DNA of 64,000 nucleotides, from positions 1 to 64,000 of the forward strand of contig DATKNH010000160.1 in the NCBI GenBank assembly GCA_035541455.1, in the 5' to 3' direction. The translations under genes and the position numbers were made by a program. Source of the DNA: Syntrophorhabdales bacterium. Its GTDB lineage: Bacteria > Desulfobacterota > Syntrophorhabdia > Syntrophorhabdales > WCHB1-27. Positions 25,164 through 34,900 of this stretch are shown here, piece after piece (the first letter of the stretch is position 1; the number at the start of each line of letters is the position of its first letter). The notes beneath the pieces are model-generated. The model saw only the letters and a program-made list of their open reading frames with translations. It did not search any database and had not been told where the DNA came from.

Positions 25164-25269
25164 CAGTTGGCAGTTGACGTTTGGCAGCTTCCAGTTTATC
25201 GTTTTTTGTTACGTGTTGTACCGGTAACCGTAAACTGTCCACTGTAAACATTTTGCCGTAGGCAAAAGC
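25164..25269. repeat. CAGTTGGCAGTT-type word repeat plus hairpin at the xerC/D start
   Basis: The spacer consists of short near-repeats (CAGTTGGCAGTTGACG, GTAACCGTAAACTGTCCACTGTAAAC) like other low-complexity intergenic elements in this window. It ends in a perfect hairpin TTTTGCC-GTA-GGCAAAA (25251-25267) whose last base is two nucleotides from the recombinase start codon. No Shine-Dalgarno sequence is present. Confidence 0.55.
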
Positions 25270-26133
25270 ATGGACCCCTACGCTGACCTTGATGCTTTCA
25301 CCACCCACCTCACCACCGAGCGGGGAGCATCTCCCCATACAGTCGAAGCCTACACTAGAGACATCATCGATTTCATCACGTTCATGGAAGGCAGATCGGA
25401 CGCCTCTCCGGAGCCAAGAGATTTTGAAGAGTACGTGGGCTTTTTACGGCGCCAGGGAAAAAAGACGAGAAGCATCGTCCGGGCGCTGTCCGCGCTAAGG
25501 AGTTTCTATAAATTCCTCCTGCTCGACGGCAAAATAGCGGTGAACCCAGTGGCCGAAGTGGAGATGCCCAAATTCAAAGCTCCTATACCGAGCGTCCTGA
25601 GCCAGGACGAAATGGCTGCTCTGCTCACGCCTGATGCCGCCCAGCACATGACGCTGCGCGACAGGACAATCCTCGAACTTCTGTATGCAACAGGTCTTCG
25701 TGTTTCGGAATTGATCGGGCTTAAGAAACGGGATATCAATCTGGAAGCGGGCTTTGTTGTCGCCTCGGGGAAACGGTCCAAGGAACGCATGGTGCCGCTC
25801 GGCACGTATGCCCGGGATATTGTAAAGCTCTATCTTCAGGAAGCGAAGCGGGGAGGTATCTATTTCTTTTCAAACAGGAACGGCTCTCCCTTAAGCAGGC
25901 AGGCCATCTGGAAAATCGTACGAAAGTATGGACTGCGGCTTGAGCACGGTACACATATCTCTCCTCATACATTGAGACACACCTTTGCGACGCACCTGCT
26001 CGAGGGCGGAGCAGACCTGCGATCTGTCCAGATCTTGCTCGGTCATGAAGATATTTCGACAACCCAGATCTATACGCATGTAGACCGGAAAAGGTTGAAA
26101 GAGATTCACAAAAAATATCATCCGAGAGGATGA
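25270..26133 (+). CDS. XerC/XerD-type tyrosine recombinase
   Basis: This is a 287-residue tyrosine recombinase with an N-terminal SAM-like DNA-binding domain (TTERGASPHTVEAYTRDI) and the full catalytic set: Arg in GLRVSEL, Lys in SGKRSKERMVPL, HTLRHTFATHLLEGG (HxxR), His in LGHEDISTTQ, and the nucleophile Tyr in IYTHV. Length and motifs fit a chromosomal dimer-resolving Xer recombinase rather than an integrase. The start codon follows a hairpin and lacks a ribosome binding site. Confidence 0.93.
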   Translation: MDPYADLDAFTTHLTTERGASPHTVEAYTRDIIDFITFMEGRSDASPEPRDFEEYVGFLRRQGKKTRSIVRALSALRSFYKFLLLDGKIAVNPVAEVEMPKFKAPIPSVLSQDEMAALLTPDAAQHMTLRDRTILELLYATGLRVSELIGLKKRDINLEAGFVVASGKRSKERMVPLGTYARDIVKLYLQEAKRGGIYFFSNRNGSPLSRQAIWKIVRKYGLRLEHGTHISPHTLRHTFATHLLEGGADLRSVQILLGHEDISTTQIYTHVDRKRLKEIHKKYHPRG

Positions 26134-26286
26134 ATGAACTACAAATCAGAAATCCGAATATCTAAATTCGAAACAATGTCAAATGTGCAAATGTCCCAAA
26201 TTCAATTTTTCGGGGTCTTCCTTTCGAGCATTCGGAATTTGGATTTGTTTAGAGATTAGGAATTAGAATTTCTAATTTGGTGTAAG
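26134..26286. repeat. AT-rich intergenic repeat of AATCCGAAT/ATTCGGAATT words
   Basis: This 153-base spacer is strikingly AT-rich compared with its neighbours and made of partial inverted words: AAATCCGAATATCTAAATTCGAAACAA on the left and ATTCGGAATTTGGATTTGTTTAGAGATTAGGAATTAGAATTTC on the right. It has no coding capacity. It resembles the dispersed 'AATTCGAAATCCGAAA' type repeats seen between genes of many anaerobes. Confidence 0.6.
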
Positions 26287-29061
26287 ATGAAGATCATCAC
26301 CACCCACTACAATGCTGATTTTGACGCTCTTTCCTCGATGATCGCTGCAAAAAAACTTTACCCGGATGCGACTCTCGTTTTTCCAGGTTCCCAGGAGAAG
26401 AGCGTGCGTGATTTTCTCGTGCATTCCACCGCCTATTTCCTGGACATTCTGAAACAAAAAGACCTGGACTACAATGCGGTTGATACGCTGATTCTTGTGG
26501 ACACAAAACAACGCAAGAGGATCGGAGAACTTGCAAGGCTTCTCGACAACAAGAATCTAACGATTCACGTGTACGACCACCATCCCCCTACCGACGACGA
26601 CATCAAAGGAGAGGTGTACATGACCGGCTCGACCGGGGCCTGTGTGAGCATGTTGATCGGTCTGCTCAAAGAGCGCGATATAGACCTTTTGCCTGAGGAA
26701 GCGACGATCATGATGCTCGGCATCTACGAGGAAACGGGCAGCTTCCAGTATCCTTCAACCACCAAGGAGGATTTCGACGCCGCTTCATTCCTACTCTCGA
26801 AGGGCGCTAACGTGAATGTTGTCTCCGAGATACTCGTAAAGGAGCTTTCCCCCGAGCAAGTCCATCTGCTGCATGACCTCATTGAAGCAGCCCAGGTCTA
26901 CAATGTGAACGGGATTGATGTGGTCATAACAGAGAGTTCCAGCGAAGAGTACGTTGGAGATCTCGCCGTGCTCGTCCAGAAATTCAGAGACATGGAAAAT
27001 GTCAATGCGGTTATCGGGCTGTTTCGCATGGATGACAGGATCTACGTAATCGGCAGAAGTCGCATCCCTGAGGTCGATGTCGGTCACATCCTGACACTGC
27101 TGGGCGGAGGAGGTCACAAAGAGGCGGCTTCTGCTACGGTAAGAGAAGCCACCATGGAGGAGACGAAGACCAGGGTGCTCCGGTATCTCAACCAGTATGT
27201 GAAGCCGTTATGGGAGGCACGCGACATCATGTTCTTCCCGGTTAAGACGGTCGATCAGGATGCACCCATCAGCGAGGCAAAAAACATCCTGACGAAATAC
27301 AACATCAACGCAATGCCGGTCACGTCGGATAACACGATTGTTGGCATTATCTCGCGCCAGATAGCTGAGAAAGCAGCGTTTCACAAGCTTGAGCACCTGC
27401 CGGTAAAGGAATATATGGTCACGGAATTTTCTGTTGTGGCTCCCGAAGATTCCATCGAGCGGGTAAAGGAGATCATCATAGGCGGTAACCAGAGGTTTGT
27501 CCCGGTGATAAAGGAAGAGAGATTGGAAGGGGCCATCACAAGAACAGACCTCCTCAGAATACTCGAAGACGAGATCAGAAAAACGATTCTCGGCAAGATG
27601 GATTACCACGACACCTACGAGAAAAGAAGGAACGTAAAGAAATTGATGGAAGAGCGACTTTCCCGGCAGATGCTCGACAAGCTCGCGGTCATCGGCAGCC
27701 TGGCAGACGAGATGGGCTATCACGCCTATCTTGTCGGAGGCTTTGTAAGAGATCTTCTGTTAAGGACCGCTTATCCTGGGCGCCTCAGGGTCCCGGCCGG
27801 GCAGGACGAGAAGCTTACGCGGGCCAGGCCGGATGCCAGTACGTTGCAGGATGGAGCGCCCGGACAGGGATCTGCTTCGAAACGGGTCATAGCAAGTCCT
27901 GGATCAGTGACCTACGACATCGACATTGTGGTGGAAGGCGACGGTATCAGGTTTGCCGACGCACTCGCCAAACAGGTTCAGGCCAAGATCCGCACGCATA
28001 GGGAGTTTGGCACTGCGAAGGTGATGTACGCTGGTGGTTTCAGCGTCGACATAGCCACAGCACGCCTGGAATACTACAAGGCACCAGCCGCGCTTCCCAT
28101 CGTGGAGCACAGCTCTCTAAAGCTTGACCTGTACAGGCGGGACTTCACCATCAACACGCTCGCCATATCCCTGAACAAGAATACCAAAGGCGAATTAATC
28201 GACTTCTTCGGTGCCCAGAGGGATATCAAAGAAAAGACGATCAGAGTTCTTCACAGCCTCAGCTTCGTAGAAGATCCCACCAGGGTATTCAGGGCCGTGC
28301 GCTTCGAGCGACGCTTCGGTTTTCAGATCGGCAAGTTCACCATGAACCTGATCAAGAATACTATCAAGATGGGGTTTCTCTCGAGGATAAGGGGATCAAG
28401 GATGTGGAGAGAGCTTTCTCTCGTTTTGAATGAAGAAAATCCTGGCGCCATCCTCAAGCGGCTGCAGGAACTGGATCTCCTGAAGTTTATCCATCCCCGC
28501 ATTCTGTTCGACCGGGAGAGGGAAAAGCTCTTTCAGGAGATGGACACCGTGCTGAAGTGGTACCGGCTGCTCTACAAGGGAAAGCTGAACCAGACATTCT
28601 ATTATCTGCTCGGCGCCCTGGACCATATGAGCACGGAGGACGTAACAGGTTTCGCGGCTAAACTGGAGCTTTCCGGAACGATGAGAAAAAAGCTGAGCAA
28701 CGATATGGACAAAACAGTGAAAATAATGGCAAAATTTGAAGGTTCTATCCGGACAATGCGAAAAAGCGAGATATACCGGGAACTGGAGATCTTGAGCCTC
28801 GAGGCACGTCTCTTCACCATGGCGAAGGCCCAATCGGACGACATAAAAAGAACGATCTCCAATTATATTACGTACGCGGATTCACTTAAACCTCTTCTGA
28901 CGGGGAAGACTCTCAAGCAGCTGGGCATCAAGGAAGGACCGGCATTCGGCGATATACTGGATGCGCTTAGAGACGCAAAGATCGATCTGGGTCTGACCAC
29001 CAAGGAGCAGGAAATAGCATTTGTTAATAATTACATTAAAGAAAGAGGAGTTCGTCTGTGA
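26287..29061 (+). CDS. DHH-CBS-poly(A)/CCA nucleotidyltransferase fusion
   Basis: This is a 924-residue, three-part protein. Residues 1-310 form a DHH/DHHA1 phosphoesterase (HYNADFDALSS, VYDHHPP, GGGGHKEAA). Residues 315-440 hold two CBS domains (SEAKNILTKYNINAMPVT). Residues 470-924 are a class II tRNA nucleotidyltransferase/poly(A) polymerase (LVGGFVRDLLL, DIDIVVEGDG, RRDFTINTLA). This fusion is known in Deltaproteobacteria and related groups as a CCA- or A-adding enzyme. Unusual here is an about 48-residue Gly/Pro/Ala-rich insert (about residues 494-541) between the GGxVRD and DID catalytic motifs. It overlaps scpA by 4 bases. Confidence 0.92.
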   Translation: MKIITTHYNADFDALSSMIAAKKLYPDATLVFPGSQEKSVRDFLVHSTAYFLDILKQKDLDYNAVDTLILVDTKQRKRIGELARLLDNKNLTIHVYDHHPPTDDDIKGEVYMTGSTGACVSMLIGLLKERDIDLLPEEATIMMLGIYEETGSFQYPSTTKEDFDAASFLLSKGANVNVVSEILVKELSPEQVHLLHDLIEAAQVYNVNGIDVVITESSSEEYVGDLAVLVQKFRDMENVNAVIGLFRMDDRIYVIGRSRIPEVDVGHILTLLGGGGHKEAASATVREATMEETKTRVLRYLNQYVKPLWEARDIMFFPVKTVDQDAPISEAKNILTKYNINAMPVTSDNTIVGIISRQIAEKAAFHKLEHLPVKEYMVTEFSVVAPEDSIERVKEIIIGGNQRFVPVIKEERLEGAITRTDLLRILEDEIRKTILGKMDYHDTYEKRRNVKKLMEERLSRQMLDKLAVIGSLADEMGYHAYLVGGFVRDLLLRTAYPGRLRVPAGQDEKLTRARPDASTLQDGAPGQGSASKRVIASPGSVTYDIDIVVEGDGIRFADALAKQVQAKIRTHREFGTAKVMYAGGFSVDIATARLEYYKAPAALPIVEHSSLKLDLYRRDFTINTLAISLNKNTKGELIDFFGAQRDIKEKTIRVLHSLSFVEDPTRVFRAVRFERRFGFQIGKFTMNLIKNTIKMGFLSRIRGSRMWRELSLVLNEENPGAILKRLQELDLLKFIHPRILFDREREKLFQEMDTVLKWYRLLYKGKLNQTFYYLLGALDHMSTEDVTGFAAKLELSGTMRKKLSNDMDKTVKIMAKFEGSIRTMRKSEIYRELEILSLEARLFTMAKAQSDDIKRTISNYITYADSLKPLLTGKTLKQLGIKEGPAFGDILDALRDAKIDLGLTTKEQEIAFVNNYIKERGVRL

Positions 29062-29732
29062 ACCTGAATGCGTCTACCCTGGAAGTACAAATGGAGTGTT
29101 TTGAAGGGCCGCTTTCCGTGCTCATCAACCTCATCAAGAAAAACAAAGTAGATATTTTCGACATTCCCATAGGCATGATTACGGAGCGCTTTTTGGAATA
29201 CGTCGAGCTTGTAAAACAGATGAACCTCAGGATCGCGGAAGATTTTATCGAGATGGCCTCGCTTCTTCTCTGCATCAAGTCCCGTATGTTGCTCCCCAGA
29301 GAGGAGGAAGATCCGCGCACGGAATTGGTGGAAAAAATTCTTGAATATGAGAAGATTAAAGGCATGGTGAATATGTTCCAGGAATTGCCTGTGCTGGGCG
29401 AGGATACTTTTTCCCGCGGCAGGACGGGTCTTCAAGTTGAGGAAGAAGATCAGGACCTCACGGCGCTCTGCATGCTCTTTTTTGAATTGATGAAGAATAG
29501 GCGGGAACGGTTCCTGGTAATACGGGAAATCAGACCTACGCTCGAGGAAAAGCTGGAGATTCTGCGTCTTGCCCTTTTCGAGAAGGGACACTTCGCCTGG
29601 AACCCCAAGGCTGATCTCGACCTGTCCGAAAAGGTAGCCACGGTCCTCGCAATGCTGGAGATCGTCAAGCTGAAAATGGCAAACCTGGCACAAAAAAGGC
29701 CTTTCGGGACAGTGCTCCTCACGAGAAGGTGA
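29058..29732 (+). CDS. scpA: segregation and condensation protein A
   Basis: This is a 224-residue kleisin ScpA: MECFEGPLSVLINLIKKNKVDIFDIPI at the N-terminus, and the AEDFIEMASLLLCIKSRMLLPRE motif that wraps the SMC neck. The C-terminal winged helix is recognisable but short. It starts at GTG 29058 with GAGGAG eight bases upstream, overlapping the preceding gene. It works with SMC in chromosome compaction; the partner scpB is not in this window. Confidence 0.9.
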   Translation: MNLNASTLEVQMECFEGPLSVLINLIKKNKVDIFDIPIGMITERFLEYVELVKQMNLRIAEDFIEMASLLLCIKSRMLLPREEEDPRTELVEKILEYEKIKGMVNMFQELPVLGEDTFSRGRTGLQVEEEDQDLTALCMLFFELMKNRRERFLVIREIRPTLEEKLEILRLALFEKGHFAWNPKADLDLSEKVATVLAMLEIVKLKMANLAQKRPFGTVLLTRR

Positions 29733-29736
29733 GAAC

Positions 29737-30600
29737 GTGGCAACATCAAGATTGAAGAAGACACTTATAGTAATCGCCGTGATTATACTGCTGGTATTCC
29801 TTCTCTCTATTGTGAGAGCCTGCCTTAGCAAGGGAGGAGAGAGGATAGCAGTCGTTGAGATCGAGGGCATCATCTCCGATTCGCGGCAGGCCATGGAAGA
29901 TGTTATACGTTTCAAAGAAGACCCGAGCATAAAAGGTGTGATCCTGCGAATCAATTCTCCGGGCGGCTCGGTCGGACCCACGCAGGAGATCTACCGTGAA
30001 ATAATCAAACTCAAGAATGACAAGAAGGTGTTCGTTTCCATGGGCTCTGTCTGCGCTTCGGGAGGTTACTATATCGCTGCGGCAGGAGATAAGGTCTACG
30101 CGAACCCGTCGACGATCACGGGCAGCATAGGTGTGATCATGCAGTCTGTGATCTTAGAGGAACTGCTCAAAAAGATCGGAGTGAAGAGCAATACGATTAA
30201 AGCAGGCGAGCTGAAAGATGCGGGCACACCCTTCAGGGATATGACTCCGGAAGAAAGAGCCTACCTGGACGGCATCGTGAAGAATATTCATGAGCAGTTT
30301 ATAAAGGATGTTGCGGCGGGCAGAAAAATGGAATTCGAAAAAGTGAAGAGTATGGCTGACGGACGGATTTATACCGGTCTCCAGGCCAAGGAGCTGGGGC
30401 TGGTGGACAACATCGGCAATTTTTATGATACTGTGGATGATATCAAAAAGGTCCTCAAGATCAAGGGCAAGCCTGAACTGGTCTACACAGAAAAACCATT
30501 TTCTTTTTCAAAATGGCTCTTTTCCTCGATGTCGGATATGTCGAAGGAATCGCTGGAAAGTTTCTTCTCCTCTCCATTTAAATTCCTGTACCGGCCCTAG
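29737..30600 (+). CDS. sppA: signal peptide peptidase SppA (short, 36K type)
   Basis: This is a 287-residue inner-membrane serine protease. One N-terminal membrane segment (IVIAVIILLVFLLSIV) is followed by the protease fold: NSPGGSVG, the nucleophile Ser108 in VCASGGYY, GSIGVIMQ, and a Lys near residue 160 (AGELKDAG) as general base. It degrades signal peptides left after secretion. The start is GTG 29737 with GAAGGTGAG upstream, 4 bases after scpA. A 138-base spacer separates it from the electron-transfer locus. Confidence 0.93.
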   Translation: MATSRLKKTLIVIAVIILLVFLLSIVRACLSKGGERIAVVEIEGIISDSRQAMEDVIRFKEDPSIKGVILRINSPGGSVGPTQEIYREIIKLKNDKKVFVSMGSVCASGGYYIAAAGDKVYANPSTITGSIGVIMQSVILEELLKKIGVKSNTIKAGELKDAGTPFRDMTPEERAYLDGIVKNIHEQFIKDVAAGRKMEFEKVKSMADGRIYTGLQAKELGLVDNIGNFYDTVDDIKKVLKIKGKPELVYTEKPFSFSKWLFSSMSDMSKESLESFFSSPFKFLYRP

Positions 30601-30738
30601 GCTTCACTCTCTCTTCAGCTATTTCTTCGCGCGTATAAAATTATCTAATGACGGAATAAAATATTTTGCGTTGCTTTTAAGTCGACCACTCTATATACCC
30701 TAGGATAAAAGGAGAAGTAGGGACAGGTACTCCTTCTC

Positions 30739-31890
30739 ATGAAAGCGACTATAGCGCCTTTCAAAGAAGCGATTGAGATGATAAAAGAGGCCGGAGGAGA
30801 GGCCTTTCGAAAATGTTTCCAATGTGGTCTGTGTACGGCCAGCTGTCCTTGGAATCAGGTGCGAACGTTCCTTCCTCACAGGCTGATTACCGAATCGAAG
30901 TTCGGCCTTGTCGAACTTGGCGAAGAGTGCTGGTGGCTTTGTTCGACGTGCAACATGTGCGTCAGCCGCTGCCCAAGGGGAGTTTCCATCACCGACGTGA
31001 TCCGTGCGGTCCGGAATATCACGACGGATAGTCTGCCTCGCGCGGTACCCGAAAGCCTGAGGAGCGCTGTAGCGAGTCTCAAAAGCGCAGGCAACCCGTG
31101 GGGCGGATTGCGGGATGAGAGAACTAACTGGTCCCGTGATCTCGCCATCCCGGCAATGAGCAAGGAAAAAGAAATGCTCTATTTCTCCTGCTGTGTTCCT
31201 GCATTCGATCCAAAGATGGGAAGTGTAGCGCGGGCTGCGGCAAGATTATTAAAGCTTACCGGAGCGGATTTCGGGATCATCGGCACGAATGAGAGCTGCT
31301 GCGCTGAAAGCGTGCGTAAGGCAGGTAACTACGAACTTTTCGATAAGCTCGCGCGCAGTAATATCAAAGCTTTTAAAGAATCGGGAGTGAAGCAGATCGT
31401 CACAAGTTCGCCCCATTGCTACGCAACGTTCAAGAATGAGTACCCCGCTCTGGACGGAAATTTCGAAACCATCCATTTTACACAATATCTGGCAGCCGCG
31501 CTGAACGATGGAAGGCTCACACCCAACAAACCCTTTCCCAGAAAAGTGGTCTATCACGATCCCTGCTACCTTGGGCGCCACTCGAGCATCTACGATGAGC
31601 CCCGACAGATCTTGCGGAGCATTCCCGGCTTGACGCTCCTGGATGAGATGAACAGCCGCGAGCGCAGCCTCTGTTGCGGTGGAGGCGGGGCAAGGATCTG
31701 GATGGAGACCAAGAAAGGGCAGCGTTTCTCCGATATACTCGTGGAACAGGCGGTTGAACTGGGCGCCGAAGTCCTCGCCACGGCGTGCCCCTATTGTATC
31801 CTCAACTTCAAGGACAGCGTACTCACGATGGGCAAAGAAAATGTACTCGAGGTTCGCGATGTTTGCGAAATCATCAATGAGGTAATTTGA
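30739..31890 (+). CDS. HdrD-like (HdrBC-fused) iron-sulfur subunit
   Basis: This 383-residue protein combines an HdrC-like part with two [4Fe-4S] motifs (Cys26, 29, 32, 36 and Cys68, 71, 74, 78) and an HdrB-like part with two CCG domains (SCCVPAFD, then ESCCAES, then SPHCYA; and DPCYLGRH, then LCCGGGG, then CPYC). In heterodisulfide reductases such CCG domains bind the noncubane [4Fe-4S] clusters that take electrons from HdrA. BamD of class II benzoyl-CoA reductase has the same plan. First gene of the locus; the next gene starts at its stop codon. Here it probably passes low-potential electrons between the double HdrA and a partner such as the AOR. Confidence 0.85.
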   Translation: MKATIAPFKEAIEMIKEAGGEAFRKCFQCGLCTASCPWNQVRTFLPHRLITESKFGLVELGEECWWLCSTCNMCVSRCPRGVSITDVIRAVRNITTDSLPRAVPESLRSAVASLKSAGNPWGGLRDERTNWSRDLAIPAMSKEKEMLYFSCCVPAFDPKMGSVARAAARLLKLTGADFGIIGTNESCCAESVRKAGNYELFDKLARSNIKAFKESGVKQIVTSSPHCYATFKNEYPALDGNFETIHFTQYLAAALNDGRLTPNKPFPRKVVYHDPCYLGRHSSIYDEPRQILRSIPGLTLLDEMNSRERSLCCGGGGARIWMETKKGQRFSDILVEQAVELGAEVLATACPYCILNFKDSVLTMGKENVLEVRDVCEIINEVI

Positions 31891-31907
31891 GGCAAGGAGG
31901 AACAAGC

Positions 31908-34900
31908 ATTTCCACTGACGCCAGACTGATTCAGTTACCCGCCCGCAAGAGTATCGGGGCGGTCATGGTAGTGGGAGCAGGTGTGGCCGGTATACAGGCA
32001 GCGCTTGATGCCGCCGCATCAGGTTTCAAAGTCTACCTCGTCGACAAAGGCCCCGCCATCGGCGGCAAGATGTCACAACTGGACAAGACATTTCCCACCA
32101 ATGATTGTTCCATGTGCATTCTCTCTCCAAAATTCATCGAATGCGCCACGAATCCAAACATCACCATGCTCATGAACACAAGGATCGAGGCTGTTGAGGG
32201 CGTGGCGGGCGATTTCGACGTCCACCTTCTCCAAGAGCCCCGCTATGTCATCGAGGAAAAATGCACGGGATGCGGTACGTGCTCCGAATACTGCCCCATA
32301 TTCGTGCCCGACATATATAACGAGGAACTCTCAACAACGAAGTGCATTCATGTTCATTTTCCGCAGGCAGTGCCGGCGAAATCAATTGTTGATGCCACCC
32401 GATGCCTTTTTCTGACCAGGAAGGAGTGTCAGATCTGCGTACCAACGTGCAAGAACAAGGCAATCGATTTTCACCAGCAGGCGGCTAAGACGACACTGAA
32501 AGCCGGGAGTCTCATCCTCGCCCCCGGATATGAGCCTTTCGATCCGCTCATGCAAAGCCAGTATGCTTACGACAGATTTACCAATGTGGTCACCAGCCTT
32601 GAATTCGAACGATTGCTGAGCGCGTCGGGGCCAAACAACGGTGAACTTCTCCGTCCGTCCAACGGGAAGACACCCCACAAGATAGCATGGGTCCAGTGCG
32701 TAGGGTCACGGGACGAGTCGTCAGGATGTACCTATTGCTCTGCGGTGTGCTGCATGTACGCTACCAAGCAGGTAATCCTTTCAAAAGAGCATCATCCGGA
32801 AATAGAAGCGGTCGTCCTGCACAACGATATTCGCGCCTATGGTAAGGGATTCGAGCGGTTCTACGAACGGGCGAAGAGTATGTCGGGCGTTCGCTACGTT
32901 TGGGCCAAGCCCGCGGTAGTCGGTGAATGCGCCGAGACGAAGAACGTTATCCTCAGATACCGCACGAACAGCGGCGAGGTGAAGGACGAAGAGTTTGATC
33001 TTGTGGTACTTTCAGTCGGGCTTCACGCGCCGATGGGCAACCGGGAATTGGCCGGAAAGCTTGGTATCGAAGTCAACCAACATGGCTTCTGCGAAAGCCC
33101 CTCCTTTGCACCCATGGAGACATCCCGGCCGGGGGTCTTCAACTGTGGTGTCTTTCATGCCCCTATGGATATTCCCGACGCGGTGACACAGGCATCGGGT
33201 GCCGCATCCCTCGCCTCACAGCTTCTGACGAAGGCGCGTGGGACCATGGTAGAAAGAAAGATCTTTCCCGAGGAGCGCGATGTCACAGGTGAGCCGCCCC
33301 GCGTCGGTATCTTTGTGTGCGATTGCGGCACCAACATCGCAAGAGTCGTCGACGTGCCGCAAACTGTCGAATATGCAAAAGAGCTTCCCTGCGTGGCTCA
33401 TGCGGTCGAAGAAACCTTCGCCTGCTCCGTTGATTCAGTGAATCACATCATAGAGACAATCAAGAGAGAAAGCCTCAATCGTGTGGTAGTGGCTGCCTGC
33501 ACCCCGAGAACCCACGAGCCCGTATTCCAGAACGCGCTGCGCGAAGCGGGTCTCAATCCTTATCTCTTCGAGTTCGCGAATATCCGCGAGCACTGTTCGC
33601 TCGTCCACATGGCGGACAAAGAACGAGCAACGGACAAGGCAAAAGACCTTCTCCGGATGGCAGCCACGCGCGCGACGCTTTTGGAGCCGCTCTACCGGGT
33701 CTCTTACGGGGTCACCCGTTCCGCACTCGTCATTGGAGGAGGTGTCGCCGGTATGAAAGCAGCCCTCGGGCTGGCGGAACAGGGTATCAACGTGTATCTC
33801 ATTGAGAAAAGCAACAGCCTGGGAGGGCTCGCCGCCAGAATCCCTGAGACGCTTGAAGGGGCAGATGTGAAAAGCTTCGTAGACGGCCTCATCACCGAAG
33901 TGAACAACAATGAATTCATCGAGGTACTGACCAACGCTGAACTTGTAGAATTTTCCGGCTACGTGGGTAATTTCACTTCATTGGTCAGAGTGGCGACAGC
34001 AGCAAGCTTGAATGCGATCAGCCACGGTGTGACCATAGTGGCAACCGGTGCGGAGGAACTGAAGCCGCACGAGTCATACCTCTACGGCGTTGATGACAGA
34101 GTGGTGACCCTGCTGGAACTTGATGAAGCAATGGAGAAGGACAGCCAACGATGTAAGAGCTGTACCAGTGTGGTCTTCATCCAGTGCGTCGGATCGAGAG
34201 ACGAACAGCGACCCTATTGCAGCCGTGTATGCTGCTCTCACTCGGTGAAAAGTGCGCTGAAATTGAAAGAGATGAACCCGCACATGGACGTCTATATTAT
34301 CTACCGGGACATGAGAACGTACGGGTTGAAGGAGGACTACTACAAGAAGGCGTCCGACCAGGGAGTCATCTTCATCCGGTATGAGACGGATGACAGACCG
34401 GAAATAGAGCCTGTGCACGAAGACGGAAGGGATTTCCTGAGGCTTGTGGTGACAGAGCCTGTTCTCGGTCAACGGCTCGAGATAGATGCTGATATGGTCT
34501 GCGTAGCCAGCGCGTCGATCCCGCCCGAAGGCAATCGACTGCTGTCGCAGCTTCTCAAGGTGCCTCTCAATGAAGACGGTTTCTTCATGGAAGCCCATAT
34601 GAAGCTTCGCCCCGTCGACTTCGCTACGGACGGCATATTCATGTGCGGCACAGCACACAGCCCCAAGTCTATCGAGGAGAGCATTGCCCAGGCACAGGCA
34701 GCAGCCGCTCGTGCAATGACCGTGCTAGCCAAAGAAGAGCTTGAAGCAGGAGGAGCAGTCAGCCGAGTGACCCGCGCAAGGTGCAGCGGGTGTGGTCTCT
34801 GTCGTAGTGTCTGCCCCTACCAGGCCATTGCCGCCGGCGAGGATGGCGTCGCAGTCGTGAACGAGGCTATCTGCAAGGGCTGTGGTGTTTGCGTCTCCTC

